Shown here: in pieces, positions 35,121-44,147 of the stretch
Layout of the letters: each line of letters starts with the position of its first letter
Numbering within the stretch: the stretch's first letter is position 1
Assembly (NCBI RefSeq): GCF_014192095.1
Contig: NZ_JACHXN010000009.1
Location: forward strand, 62,001 to 126,000
DNA length: 64,000 nucleotides
Direction: 5' to 3'
Source of the DNA: Phyllobacterium trifolii
GTDB lineage: Bacteria; Pseudomonadota; Alphaproteobacteria; Rhizobiales; Rhizobiaceae
Notes under the pieces: generated by a model
Databases searched by the model: none
What the model saw: only the letters and a program-made list of their open reading frames with translations
What the model was told of the DNA's origin: nothing
Translations under genes and position numbers: made by a program

Positions 35121-35495
35121 ATGAACGGCACCAAACGGACATTTTATTTCCTGCTCGGATGGGTGATGGTGGCGCTCGGTTTCATTGGCGCGCTTTTGCC
35201 CGTTATACCGACGACGATCTTTCTCATCATTGCCGCCTGGTGTTTCAGCCGCTCCTCGCCGCGATTTGAAAAGTGGCTGCTCGAGCATCCGGTGTTCGGG
35301 CCCACACTGGTGCAATGGCGCGAGCACGGAGCAGTGCCGAGACGCGTAAAATGGATTGCTTGCGGCGGCATGGCATTGGGCTACGCCACTTTCATGTATT
35401 TTACCCGGCCGTCACCTCTGCTCGGCGGGATGGTGGCTCTATTTTTCATCGCCTGCGCCGCTTACGTTTTGACCCGCCCGAGCTTGGCCGCATAG
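35121..35495 (+). CDS. DUF454 (YbaN-like) membrane protein
   Basis: A 124-residue inner-membrane protein of the DUF454/YbaN family with three hydrophobic segments. Landmarks: LLGWVMVALGFIGALLPVIP, TTIFLIIAAWCFSRSSPRFE and KWLLEHPVFGPTLVQWREHG. The start at ATG 35121 fits the family; an upstream extension in frame has no support. It ends two bases from the stop of the convergent sugar-importer ATPase gene. Confidence 0.88.
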   Translation: MNGTKRTFYFLLGWVMVALGFIGALLPVIPTTIFLIIAAWCFSRSSPRFEKWLLEHPVFGPTLVQWREHGAVPRRVKWIACGGMALGYATFMYFTRPSPLLGGMVALFFIACAAYVLTRPSLAA

Positions 35496-35497
35496 GT

Positions 35498-36574
35498 CTA
35501 GACGCGCTTGCCGGTGGCCTTGTCGAAGATGTGCAAAGCACTTGCATCGATATTGAAGCGTTGCGACGTGCCCACTGCGATTTGCGACCGTGGAGGCAAG
35601 CTTGCCGTCAGGCGTTGGCTGCCGATCGTTGAAGTAACGACCAGCTCCGGGCCGGTCAGCTCGACCACGTCGACCTTCGCCTCGATGGCAAGGCCTGCAT
35701 TTTCCGATGACGCCAGTGTCAGACTTTCCGGACGAATGCCTATGATCACGTCGCGAACGCTTGCGGCATTTTCCCGTAATGCCTGGGGGAGGGGGATGCC
35801 ACTGAGCGAGCCATCAATGTGCGCGATGCCATCGGCGACCGTAGCATCCAGCATGTTCATCGGCGGCGAACCAACAAAACTTGCTACATAGCGTGTGGCC
35901 GGGCGATTGTAGATCTCATCGGGAGTGGCAAGCTGCTCGATCTGACCATCGCGCATGACGGCGATGCGGGTTGCGAGCGTCATCGCCTCGATCTGGTCAT
36001 GCGTCACATAAACAATCGTGGTGCCAAGCATCTGGTGCAGGCGCTTCAACTCAGTTCGCATTTCCATGCGCAGTTTCGCATCGAGATTGGACAGGGGTTC
36101 GTCGAACAGAAAGACCTGCGGATCGCGAACCAGTGCCCGGCCGATGGCAACACGCTGGCGCTGTCCGCCTGAAAGTTCTGACGGCTTGCGGCCAAGGAGA
36201 TTTTCGATCTGCAGGATTTTTGCCGCCTTTTGCACGGCCTCGGTGCGCACGGCCGCAGGGACGTTGCGCATCTCAAGGCCAAAGCCGATGTTTCGCGCCA
36301 CGGACATGTTCGGGTAAAGCGCATAGGACTGGAACACCATGGCGATGTCGCGGTCCTTGGGATGCACGCCGGTTACCGAGCGATCACCGATGCGCACGTC
36401 CCCTTGGCTGGCTTCGGCAAGGCCTGCAATGATGTTGAGAAGCGTGGACTTGCCGCAGCCGGAGGGCCCGAGCAGGACGAGGAACTCGCCGCTGGCAAGC
36501 GACAGGTCGATGCCTTTCAGCGTTTCGACGGTGCCATAACGCTTGCGAACATTGATGAGCTCGAGCGCACTCAT
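35498..36574 (-). CDS. Sugar ABC importer ATPase (UgpC/MalK type)
   Basis: A 358-residue ATPase of the CUT1 carbohydrate importer group. Walker A LLGPSGCGKSTLLN, signature LSGGQRQRVAIGRAL, Walker B VFLFDEPLSNLDAKLR and the switch His (YVTHDQ) are all intact. The C-terminal TOBE/OB regulatory region (residues ~240-358) is complete. It is the last gene of a six-gene operon and overlaps the kinase gene by 4 bases. MalK-type ATPases can serve several importers, so it need not be restricted to this operon. Confidence 0.92.
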   Translation of the reverse strand: MSALELINVRKRYGTVETLKGIDLSLASGEFLVLLGPSGCGKSTLLNIIAGLAEASQGDVRIGDRSVTGVHPKDRDIAMVFQSYALYPNMSVARNIGFGLEMRNVPAAVRTEAVQKAAKILQIENLLGRKPSELSGGQRQRVAIGRALVRDPQVFLFDEPLSNLDAKLRMEMRTELKRLHQMLGTTIVYVTHDQIEAMTLATRIAVMRDGQIEQLATPDEIYNRPATRYVASFVGSPPMNMLDATVADGIAHIDGSLSGIPLPQALRENAASVRDVIIGIRPESLTLASSENAGLAIEAKVDVVELTGPELVVTSTIGSQRLTASLPPRSQIAVGTSQRFNIDASALHIFDKATGKRV

Positions 36575-37515
36575 AGAGCTTCCTCCGATGGTGTTTGCAG
36601 ATCCGCTCCATCATAGCGGCGCGGAATCGTAGAGATGGCTTTGGAGGCAACGCGCACACCAGCCGCAAGACTTTTCGTGAGCGTTTGGCCGTTTGCCAAC
36701 GCGGCGAGGAAGGCGGCATTGAACACGTCACCGGCGCCGATCGTATCGGCCACCTGCACCAGGGGAGCAGGTACCGACACAAGCCTGTCATCGGCGCCGA
36801 CTGCCAGTGCCCCATCGGGTCCCCGTTTGACGACAACGATGGCATCCGCCGGCATCTGGGCCTTGAGCCTGTGCGCGGCTGCGGCTGGCTCGACGCTGTT
36901 GGCGAGCCGCGTCGTCTCGACCTCATTGAACAGGGCGATGTGGCAGCGTGCCAGCCACCCCCGTGCCTTGCCGCGGTTGGCCTCGGTCCAGCCATCGATT
37001 GGCCAGCCGGTATCGAGCGCAATGCGGATATCATTGGCATCGGCCCAATCGAACAATTCGTCGTATTGTGCAACGAGGGCGTCGGTCAGGAAGGAGCCGC
37101 AAAGGATGGCGGTGCCGCCCTTCAGCCGCTCGGTATCGAGCGTTGTGATGACGTCGATCCAGGACAATGCCGCGATGTGACCGCGCGTTGTAAAGAAAGT
37201 ACGCTCGCCATTCGGGTGGGTAATGCCGACGGACAGGGTCGTGCTCATGGGGGCGACCGGCCAGCGCGCCGAATGCTTGCCGAAACCCTGTCGCAGCCAT
37301 TCGCCGAACTGGTCATTGCCGACGTTGGCGGCGATCTGGAAATCAAGACCAAGGCCGTCCCAGGTCAGCGCGGCATTGCCGGCCGAACCGCCGACGCGCA
37401 GTTCGTCGTAGTCCACCATGATCTCGGTTCCGGGCGTCGGCCATGGATCGGCCGGGCCGAGGATCAAATCGACATTGACGTTTCCAATGACGGCAAGCGG
37501 CTGCATCGCTCTCAC
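36571..37515 (-). CDS. PfkB-family sugar kinase
   Basis: A 314-residue ribokinase-like (PfkB) kinase, cytoplasmic. The N-terminal GGSAGNAAL loop and the C-terminal DTIGAGDVFNAAF motif with its catalytic Asp are intact. It likely phosphorylates the imported sugar derivative. The gene lies between a SIS-domain protein and the ATPase, with 4-base overlaps on both sides. This set (SIS protein, PfkB kinase, binding protein, two permeases) is the one seen in fructosamine (frl) operons of Bacillus, so an Amadori compound or aminosugar is a reasonable guess. The sequence alone does not fix the substrate. Confidence 0.88.
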   Translation of the reverse strand: MRAMQPLAVIGNVNVDLILGPADPWPTPGTEIMVDYDELRVGGSAGNAALTWDGLGLDFQIAANVGNDQFGEWLRQGFGKHSARWPVAPMSTTLSVGITHPNGERTFFTTRGHIAALSWIDVITTLDTERLKGGTAILCGSFLTDALVAQYDELFDWADANDIRIALDTGWPIDGWTEANRGKARGWLARCHIALFNEVETTRLANSVEPAAAAHRLKAQMPADAIVVVKRGPDGALAVGADDRLVSVPAPLVQVADTIGAGDVFNAAFLAALANGQTLTKSLAAGVRVASKAISTIPRRYDGADLQTPSEEAL

Positions 37516-38534
37516 TCGTCCCGTGTGATCTTGGTCGAGCGAACGGGCGTGCCGAGATCGCCAACGCGCGCGCCGGCAAAACCGAGCATGAAGTGCTGGG
37601 CGGCGGGCAGCAGTGCAAAAACGGCCGCTACGCCGCTCGCCACGCCCGCATCAATCGTCGTGGTGCCTTTTAGCGGCGCTTCGCCGGATGCATCGAACAC
37701 CACAACCGGCGACCCGGCTTCCAGTGCCGAGGCAGCCATGCGCGCAACCAATTCCGATGTTGCATCCTTGGCACGGAAGAGGACGACGCCGACCTTGGGT
37801 CCGAGCATTTCCATCGGACCGTGGCGCAATTGTCCGCCTTCAAGCGAAAAGCACGGGATGCGGGAAAGTTCGGTGAGGCCGAGCGCAATCGCCTCCGCGA
37901 CACCCTGCATGCGCCGACCGGAGGTTACGACAGCCGATACGTCCGACAATGCGGCGACCGCAGCATCGGCATTCGGCTTGCTCCCGGCATTCAAGATGGC
38001 GAGCGCTTCGGCCGGATCCTCGCCAAGCGCACTGAGCACTGCGAGATGCAGGGCAAAACTGACAGTCAGACTGCGCGTTGCCGCGAAGGCATTTTCCGTA
38101 CCGCCGAAACCGGTCAGTGACGGCACGGTGCGGGCAAGGGTGGAGCCGCCTTCGAGCGTCAGGCCGAAAGTATCGGCCCGCACGCCAACCTCGGCAAACC
38201 AGCGCAGGACTTCGGCGCTTTCACCCGACTGCGAGGTCACAAGAATTGTTTTGCCGACTAATGGTAGCGGCTGGCCAAGCTGCTCCGACAGCGGCAGTGC
38301 CACGGCGTCGATGCCAAGGCTGCGATACAGCGGTTCGACCGCGCGGCCGACCGCATGTGAACCTCCCATGCCGAGCAGCAGCAGTCGCCCGGTCATACGC
38401 AGGGATTGGGCGATGGTCATGCCAAGTGGCGCTGCCGCCTCGAAGGAAGAAATCGCATCGGCATTCTGCCGCGCCATTTCTTTTTCGATGGCGATAAGAC
38501 CGATGGGTTTGTTCATTTGCGAAGACATGCTCAT
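37512..38534 (-). CDS. SIS-domain sugar isomerase/deglycase
   Basis: A 340-residue protein with two SIS domains, related to the isomerase half of GlmS, AgaS and FrlB. Landmarks: RLLLLGMGGSHAVGRAVEPL, the phosphosugar loop TSQSGESAEVLRW, and the second-domain elements TSGRRMQGVAEAIALGLTEL and CFSLEGGQLRHGPMEML. The catalytic Glu and His in E-x6-HGP are present. It is expected to act on the product of the neighbouring kinase, by isomerisation, deamination or deglycation. The start ATG overlaps the preceding permease stop as ATGA. Confidence 0.88.
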   Translation of the reverse strand: MSMSSQMNKPIGLIAIEKEMARQNADAISSFEAAAPLGMTIAQSLRMTGRLLLLGMGGSHAVGRAVEPLYRSLGIDAVALPLSEQLGQPLPLVGKTILVTSQSGESAEVLRWFAEVGVRADTFGLTLEGGSTLARTVPSLTGFGGTENAFAATRSLTVSFALHLAVLSALGEDPAEALAILNAGSKPNADAAVAALSDVSAVVTSGRRMQGVAEAIALGLTELSRIPCFSLEGGQLRHGPMEMLGPKVGVVLFRAKDATSELVARMAASALEAGSPVVVFDASGEAPLKGTTTIDAGVASGVAAVFALLPAAQHFMLGFAGARVGDLGTPVRSTKITRDE

Positions 38535-39376
38535 CCTTTGACACCGCCGCTTGTCAGGCCCGCGATCAGCGCGCGCTGCATGAAGAGACCAACGATTAGC
38601 GGGGGGAGGGCGGCAAGCACACCCGCTGTGGCAATCAATCCGTAATCCGAGACGCGTCCGCCAGCGAGATCAGCGATCGCAACGGTTAAGGTTTTGGCCC
38701 GCTGGTCCGACGTAAACAACAGGGCATAGAAGAATTCGTCCCAGGCAAGCAGGAACGCGAACAGTGCAGCGGTCGCCATGACGGGTGCGGCGAGCGGCAG
38801 GGTGATCAGCCGCAGGATCTGATCAAGCCGGGCGCCATCCATGGTCGCCGCGCTTTCAATCTCGCGGGGGATCGAATCGAAGCCCGATTTCATCAACCAT
38901 GTGGTGAATGGCGCGAGGATGGTGAGATAAACCAGCGCCAGACCGAAGACGTTGTTGAGGAGGCCTGCCCAGGCGAGCGTCATGTAGAGCGGGACGGCCA
39001 AGGCTACCGGAGGCAGCATGTAAGTGGCGATAACTGCGTAAAGCGACCAGCCGACCGATGGCGTGCGCGATACGGCCCAGGCGGAGGGGACGGCTACGAT
39101 GAGCGCCGCCACAGTCGCCATGCCGGCCACCTTGATGCTGTTGAACAGCGAGGCGACGAAGGCTTCACCGGCGCTGTTCGCCACGGAAGAAAGCAGGACA
39201 CCGTAGCGGGACAGATCGACGGTATCGGGCCACCAGTGCAAGGGCTTGGCGATAAGATCCGGCGTCGAGGAAATGCTCATGATGAAGAGCCACACCACGG
39301 GGGCGAGGATCACGACGAGAAGCAGCAAAGCGGCGAGATGGACGAGTACCGATGCGGTGAGGCTGCGGCGTTCCAT
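38531..39376 (-). CDS. Sugar ABC importer permease (MalG type)
   Basis: A 281-residue integral membrane protein with six predicted helices. The permease EAA loop is seen as EIESAATMDGARLDQILRLI then TLPLAAPVMATAALF. It pairs with the upstream MalF-type permease, whose stop shares a base with this start. The first helix (VHLAALLLLVVILAPVVWLF) and the P-loop region (TPDLIAKPLHWWPDTVDLSR) are typical of CUT1 importers. Confidence 0.9.
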   Translation of the reverse strand: MERRSLTASVLVHLAALLLLVVILAPVVWLFIMSISSTPDLIAKPLHWWPDTVDLSRYGVLLSSVANSAGEAFVASLFNSIKVAGMATVAALIVAVPSAWAVSRTPSVGWSLYAVIATYMLPPVALAVPLYMTLAWAGLLNNVFGLALVYLTILAPFTTWLMKSGFDSIPREIESAATMDGARLDQILRLITLPLAAPVMATAALFAFLLAWDEFFYALLFTSDQRAKTLTVAIADLAGGRVSDYGLIATAGVLAALPPLIVGLFMQRALIAGLTSGGVKG

Positions 39377-40257
39377 TATGACACTCCCGCGCTTTTGCGG
39401 ATCAGGGCGGCATAGGCGACGGCAAGCACAGTCACCAGCAGGGTAACAATCAGCGCCAATGATGCGCCCGATCCCGCCCGCTGGAAGGAAAACGCCTCCT
39501 GGTAGACGAGAATCGACAATGTGCGTGTGCTGTTGGCCGGACCACCGCGCGTCATGACCCAGATGATGTCGAAGACCTTGAACGCCTCGATGGTGCGCAG
39601 GACAAGCGCCACCATCAAGGGCCCGGCGAGGTAGGGCATGATGACGAAGCGGAAGCGCGACCAGGCACCGGCGCCGTCGACCATGGACGCCGCGGTGATA
39701 TCGCGCGGTACGGCCTGCAGGGCGGCCAGTGCGATCAGCGCCACCAATGGAAAATTCTTCCAGCAGTCGGCCACGATAAGCGAGGCGAGGGCAGTGCCAG
39801 GCTCGCCCAGCCAGGAACGATAGGCATCGATAAGGCCGAACTGCATCAGCATCGCGTTCAGTGCGCCATATTCGGGATTATAGATCAGCCGCCACAGTGT
39901 GGCATTGACCACGGTCGGCAGCGCCCAGGGCATGATCATCAGCGCGCGCAGGACGGAGCGGCCGTAAAACTGCTGGTTGAGCAGCAAGGCGGCAAGAACG
40001 CCGATGACCATCTCCGCCGATACGGACAGAACGGCAAACCAGAATGTAGTGATCAGCGTGCGCTGAAAATTCGAACCGGAAAGTATCTTCACATAATTAT
40101 CGAGGCCAACGAAACTGCCTTCCGTGCCGACCAGCTTGGCATCGGTGAAGGAGAGCCGCACCGTATCGACGAGCGGCCAACCGATAATCGCAACCATGAC
40201 GATCAGAAGTGGCAGCATCAGGAGCCATGCGCGGGTGGTGATCCAGGTGCTCGTCAT
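39376..40257 (-). CDS. Sugar ABC importer permease (MalF type)
   Basis: A 293-residue permease with six helices. Start: WITTRAWLLMLPLLIVMVAI. The EAA loop is DITAASMVDGAGAWSRFRFV then IMPYLAGPLMVALVL. The family motif AKLVGTEGSFVGLDNYVKIL lies in the first periplasmic loop. It is the first membrane gene after the binding-protein gene. A terminator-like hairpin lies between the two, so its expression is probably lower than that of the binding protein. Confidence 0.9.
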   Translation of the reverse strand: MTSTWITTRAWLLMLPLLIVMVAIIGWPLVDTVRLSFTDAKLVGTEGSFVGLDNYVKILSGSNFQRTLITTFWFAVLSVSAEMVIGVLAALLLNQQFYGRSVLRALMIMPWALPTVVNATLWRLIYNPEYGALNAMLMQFGLIDAYRSWLGEPGTALASLIVADCWKNFPLVALIALAALQAVPRDITAASMVDGAGAWSRFRFVIMPYLAGPLMVALVLRTIEAFKVFDIIWVMTRGGPANSTRTLSILVYQEAFSFQRAGSGASLALIVTLLVTVLAVAYAALIRKSAGVS

Positions 40258-40288
40258 GAAATGAAGCCTGCCACAATATCAATCATTG

Positions 40289-40323
40289 GAAAAAATAAAG
40301 GCGGAAGGACTGCCCGCCGCCTT
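40289..40323 (-). terminator. Intra-operon terminator/attenuator after the binding-protein gene
   Basis: On the minus strand AAGGCGG (40317-40323 complement) pairs with CCGCCTT (40298-40304 complement) around a 12-base loop and is followed by TATTTTTT. It lies 11 bases past the binding-protein stop and 32 bases before the permease start. Partial termination would give excess binding protein. Confidence 0.75.
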
Positions 40324-40333
40324 CATCATGCCA

Positions 40334-41572
40334 TCAGAGACCGCTGTTCTCGACGGCAGTCTTCAATGCATCCTCAGGGGCGGCCTGCCCGAGAAGAGCT
40401 TCCTGAATTGCCTGCTGCAGTCCTGTCGAAAGTTCCTGATATTTCGGTGTCGTCGGGCGCGGGTACATCGCAGCAAGGCTGACTTTGGCCGCCGCAATCA
40501 ATTCTTCCTGGTTCTTGGAGACGGCGGGATCGTCATAGGAAGAGGACCAGATCGGCAGGCTGAGCTTGGCGTACTGGTTCTGCGTTGCCTGAGACGTCAT
40601 GAACGTAATGTATTTCCAGGCTTCATCCGGATGCTTGCTGGTCGAGGTAATGCCGAGGCCCATGGAACCGTTGACGGCCGATACAGTGCTCTTTCCTTCA
40701 ACACCCGGGGCAGGGACGACACCGACCTTGCCGGCAACCTTGCTGTCCTTCGGGTCATTGGCCATGTTGTACATGTAGGTCCAGTTAAGGGCGAAGGCCG
40801 CTTCGCCATTCTGGAACACACGGCGGACGTCCTCTTCGAGGAACTCCTTGGAATTCGGATTGGTGAGACCGGACTTATAGCTGTCGACCATGTAGTTGAG
40901 CGCATCGAGACCGCCGCCCGTCGCGAATACTGGCTTGCCGTCCTTGAGGAAACTGCCGCCATAGGCGCTGACCAGCGTGGTGTAATCGCAGATCGCAGCC
41001 TCGGCCTGTGACCAGCTCCAGGCGATGGGCGTTGCAAGCAAGCCCTTGTCCTTGATGGTCTTGGCCTGTTCGGCAAGTTCGGCCCAGGTCTTTGGCGGGT
41101 TTTTGATGCCGGCCTTTTCCAGGATTTCCTTGTTGTAGAACAGATATTTCGTGTCGAGAATCCAGGGCATGCCATAGCGTTTGCCGTCATATTCAACGGT
41201 GGTCCAGGCACCCGGAAGCACGCCCGACTTCATTTCCGGCGTAATCTTGTCGGTTACATCCACAAGGACCTTGTTGGTTGCATATTCGGCCGGCCAGATC
41301 ACATCGAAAAGAACGACGTCATAACCGCCGCCCGACCCTTGAGCGAGGACGGTCTTGTCGTGCAGACCTTCATAGGGAACGAATTCCAGATTGACCGTCA
41401 CGTCAGGATTTGCCTTGGTGAAGGCTTCCGTCATGGCGCGGACATCGGCCTCGCTATAGGCGGCCTGCGCCATGAACAGCGCGTTGATCTTGGTTTCTGC
41501 ATGGGCAGGCGAAGACAACGCCGCTCCCAGAAGTGTGGCGCCCAGAAGCGCGCTCGTCACGGATTTCAACAT
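40334..41572 (-). CDS. Sugar ABC importer binding protein (family 1)
   Basis: A periplasmic solute-binding protein of the SBP_bac_1 family, about 412 residues. Start ATG 41572 is preferred because AGGAGGTA lies five bases before it; longer frames to 41605 exist. The signal peptide (LKSVTSALLGATLLGAALSS PAHA) is clear. Landmarks: EADVRAMTEAFTKANPDVTV NLEFVPYEGL, VVLFDVIWPAEYATNKVLVD, and NGEAAFALNWTYMYNMA. It is the first gene of the operon, transcribed away from the ROK regulator. The substrate is unknown; see the kinase entry for a suggestion. Confidence 0.9.
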   Translation of the reverse strand: MLKSVTSALLGATLLGAALSSPAHAETKINALFMAQAAYSEADVRAMTEAFTKANPDVTVNLEFVPYEGLHDKTVLAQGSGGGYDVVLFDVIWPAEYATNKVLVDVTDKITPEMKSGVLPGAWTTVEYDGKRYGMPWILDTKYLFYNKEILEKAGIKNPPKTWAELAEQAKTIKDKGLLATPIAWSWSQAEAAICDYTTLVSAYGGSFLKDGKPVFATGGGLDALNYMVDSYKSGLTNPNSKEFLEEDVRRVFQNGEAAFALNWTYMYNMANDPKDSKVAGKVGVVPAPGVEGKSTVSAVNGSMGLGITSTSKHPDEAWKYITFMTSQATQNQYAKLSLPIWSSSYDDPAVSKNQEELIAAAKVSLAAMYPRPTTPKYQELSTGLQQAIQEALLGQAAPEDALKTAVENSGL

Positions 41573-41753
41573 CATTACCTCCTGTTTGACAGCGCTGGCC
41601 GTCATGGACAGACGCCTGGTCGTTGCAATCGAGAGCCTTTCGTGACGCGTTTCGCCAAACCAGTGCTCACATTCCCCTGATCGATTTTTATTAAATCAAT
41701 TCACTTGACTTATTAGTTGATGAATATTCTTCTGGTGTCAAGAGGGATGACGG
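41573..41753. promoter_or_regulatory. Divergent promoter region with AT-rich imperfect dyad
   Basis: The 181-base gap between the binding-protein gene and the ROK gene contains GATTTTTATTAAATC within 41680-41700 and further AT-rich sequence (TTGACTTATTAGTTGATGAA). GATTT and AAATC form a short dyad around TTATT. This is where the ROK operator would be expected; the exact site is not certain. Confidence 0.4.
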
Positions 41754-42968
41754 ATGGACGGCATACGGTCGATACGGGCAAAGAGCGGAACCAATCTCGG
41801 CGGTGCCAGCGCGCACAACCGCCGCATCATGATCGATGCATTGCGCGTCAATGGTGCGCTGTCGCGGGCCGACCTTGCGCGCGCCACCGGACTGACTCCG
41901 CAGGCCGTTTCCAATATAATCGAGGAGCTGGCGCGCGACGGTCTGGTGCGTTCGCAGGCCAGCGTGCGCAAGGGCAGGGGCCAGCCGGCGACGCCCTATC
42001 GGCTCGTGCCGGAAGGCGCCTTTGCCATCGGCCTGCAGATCGACCGCCACGTGACGCGCACCGTCATCGTCAACCTCGTCGGCGATGTTCTGGTTAAGAT
42101 GGAAGCAAAGCTGCCTCCCGGCGGGCCGGCGCAAGGCGTTGTGGTTATTCTCGACTTGATCAGGAAGGCGCGCGAAGCGCTGACGGCACAGGCGCCAGAG
42201 GCCGAAAAACGGCTCGTCGGTCTCGGCGTTGCCATGCCGGGGCCGTTTGGCATCAATACGCTCTACGACGACCCATGGATGATGACGGCGTGGCAAAACT
42301 TCCCGCTCATGAACAGGATCGCCGAAGGAGCGGGCCTTGAAGTTGCGTTGCAGAACGACGCGGCAGCCGCAGCAACTGCGGAACGATTGCTTGGCGCGGC
42401 ACATGGGCTCGACCACGCAATCTGCATCTACTTTGGCTACGGTCTCGGGGCGGGCTTGATCCTCAACGGGGAACTCTATGGCGGCGCGCATGCCAACGCC
42501 GGCGAGATCGGTATGATTCTTGCGCTTGTGCCCGGTGACGGTCCCGACGTCGAGCCCCTGGAGCATTATGCTTCCATGGCGGCACTTTGCAAATTGCTTG
42601 ATTTCGATCCATCCGAGCCGGAGCTTTTCGCCATGATCACCGATGCTATCCTGCGCGGCGGCCCAAGGCTGGAACAGTGGATGGACAGTGTCGCCGAGCG
42701 CTTGCGCCGGACAGTGCAAATTCTCGAATCAATCTTCGATCCGCAAACAATCATTCTCTGCGGTGGTGCGCCAAGAGTGCTCATCGATCGCCTTGTCGAG
42801 AAGATCGAGCCGCTGCTGCCCTCGATTGCCGAGCGCTCCCGCCGCTATCCGGAAGCAAGATTGCAGGCGGGGCTTGCCGATCCGTGGTCCGCAGCACTCG
42901 GCGCCGCCGCCGAACCCATCGCGCGGACTTTCGATCCAAGATTCTCGGCGATCCTCAAGACGGTATGA
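41754..42968 (+). CDS. ROK-family transcriptional regulator
   Basis: A 404-residue regulator combining an N-terminal winged HTH (NRRIMIDALRVNGALSRADL, ARATGLTPQAVSNIIEELAR) with a ROK sugar-binding/kinase-like domain (residues ~90-400). The ATP-binding DGxGxG-type loop is altered (VGLGVAMPGPFG; YFGYGLGAGLILNG), as is common in ROK repressors. The zinc motif (GHxx..CxCGxxGC) of ROK kinases is replaced (HANAGEIGMILALV), which supports a regulatory role. It is divergent from the sugar operon and probably represses it until the sugar binds. Confidence 0.9.
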   Translation: MDGIRSIRAKSGTNLGGASAHNRRIMIDALRVNGALSRADLARATGLTPQAVSNIIEELARDGLVRSQASVRKGRGQPATPYRLVPEGAFAIGLQIDRHVTRTVIVNLVGDVLVKMEAKLPPGGPAQGVVVILDLIRKAREALTAQAPEAEKRLVGLGVAMPGPFGINTLYDDPWMMTAWQNFPLMNRIAEGAGLEVALQNDAAAAATAERLLGAAHGLDHAICIYFGYGLGAGLILNGELYGGAHANAGEIGMILALVPGDGPDVEPLEHYASMAALCKLLDFDPSEPELFAMITDAILRGGPRLEQWMDSVAERLRRTVQILESIFDPQTIILCGGAPRVLIDRLVEKIEPLLPSIAERSRRYPEARLQAGLADPWSAALGAAAEPIARTFDPRFSAILKTV

Positions 42969-43037
42969 GGCATAGAAAGGCTTGCTATAGCTCATGATGT
43001 ACGTCAGGGTGAGTTATAGAAAGGCGATCTATGCGTC

Positions 43038-44147
43038 ATGATCTGGAACTGGCAGCAGGCGGATTGGCCCAATTTCACCTATGAGGCAACTGCGCTTGAA
43101 CCACTGGAGCGCCAGTTCCTGCTGCATTCCGGCGAGTTTTTCGGCGCTTTTCGCCATGTGAATACCGATGACCGGGACACGTTGCGGATCGAGCTGATCA
43201 GCGACGAAGCATTGAAAACCTCGGAGATCGAGGGCGAATTCCTCAACCGCGACAGCTTGCAGACGTCACTTCGGCAACAATTCGGCTTGGCGGCCGGCAA
43301 TCAGCGTGTTCCGGCTGCAGAGCGCGGCATCTCGCAGATGATGGTCGACCTGTACCGGACATTCGCCGATCCGCTCCAACATGATACATTGTTCAACTGG
43401 CACAGGATGTTGATGGCTGACGGGAGCGATGCCATCCAGGTTGGAGGTTATCGCACGCACGAGGAGCCGATGCGGGTCGTGTCAGGCCGTCCCGACAAGC
43501 CGACAATCCATTTCGAGGCGCCGCCATCCATAAACATTCTGCAAGAGATGAATGCGTTTGCAAGCTGGTTCAACGCCACGGCGCCTGCGGGGACGACGGT
43601 TCTGCCTGCGCTGACCCGAGCCGGGCTGGCGCATCTGTACTTCGTCAGCATCCATCCTTTTGAAGACGGCAATGGCCGTATCGGCCGGGCAATCTGTGAA
43701 AAGTCTCTCGCCCAGAACCTCGGCCAGCCCAGCCTCATCGCTCTGGCCTATACCATCCAGCGCGCAAGCAAAGCCTATTATGACATGCTCGAGCGCAGCA
43801 GCAAGACCAACGAGATTACCGAATGGCTTGTCTATTTTGCCAAGACTGTGCTGGAAGCACAGCGTACGACACTGAAGCGGGTGGAGTTCTACATCGTCAA
43901 AGCCAAGTTTTACGACCGGGTGCGCGGGCAACTCAACCCGCGTCAGGAAAAAGTCATTGCCCGCATGTTTCGCGCAGGGATCGACGGTTTCAAAGGCGGT
44001 CTCAGCGCCGAAAACTACATCAGCATCACCGGAACCTCCCGCGCGACGGCAACGAGAGACCTGACAGACCTGGTTGTCAAAGGAGGTTTGACCAGGACTG
44101 GAGAGCGCAGACACACACGCTACCACCTCGATCTCGACGGAGTTTGA
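43038..44147 (+). CDS. Fic-family protein with N-terminal DUF4172 and C-terminal HTH
   Basis: A 369-residue Fic protein, likely transferring AMP (or another NMP) from a nucleotide to a target protein. N-terminal DUF4172 region (WNWQQADWPNFTYEATALEP), then the inhibitory helix motif SEIEGEFLNR (S/T-x3-E-G) at residues ~60-69, then the Fic core with the intact active site HPFEDGNGRIGR (catalytic His near residue 213), and a C-terminal winged-helix part (SAENYISITGTSRATATRDL). The inhibitory Glu inside the same chain marks it as a class II Fic protein, which regulates itself. Such proteins can act as toxins or as housekeeping regulators; there is no separate antitoxin gene. Its stop is directly next to the stop of a convergent gene. 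Confidence 0.92.
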   Translation: MIWNWQQADWPNFTYEATALEPLERQFLLHSGEFFGAFRHVNTDDRDTLRIELISDEALKTSEIEGEFLNRDSLQTSLRQQFGLAAGNQRVPAAERGISQMMVDLYRTFADPLQHDTLFNWHRMLMADGSDAIQVGGYRTHEEPMRVVSGRPDKPTIHFEAPPSINILQEMNAFASWFNATAPAGTTVLPALTRAGLAHLYFVSIHPFEDGNGRIGRAICEKSLAQNLGQPSLIALAYTIQRASKAYYDMLERSSKTNEITEWLVYFAKTVLEAQRTTLKRVEFYIVKAKFYDRVRGQLNPRQEKVIARMFRAGIDGFKGGLSAENYISITGTSRATATRDLTDLVVKGGLTRTGERRHTRYHLDLDGV

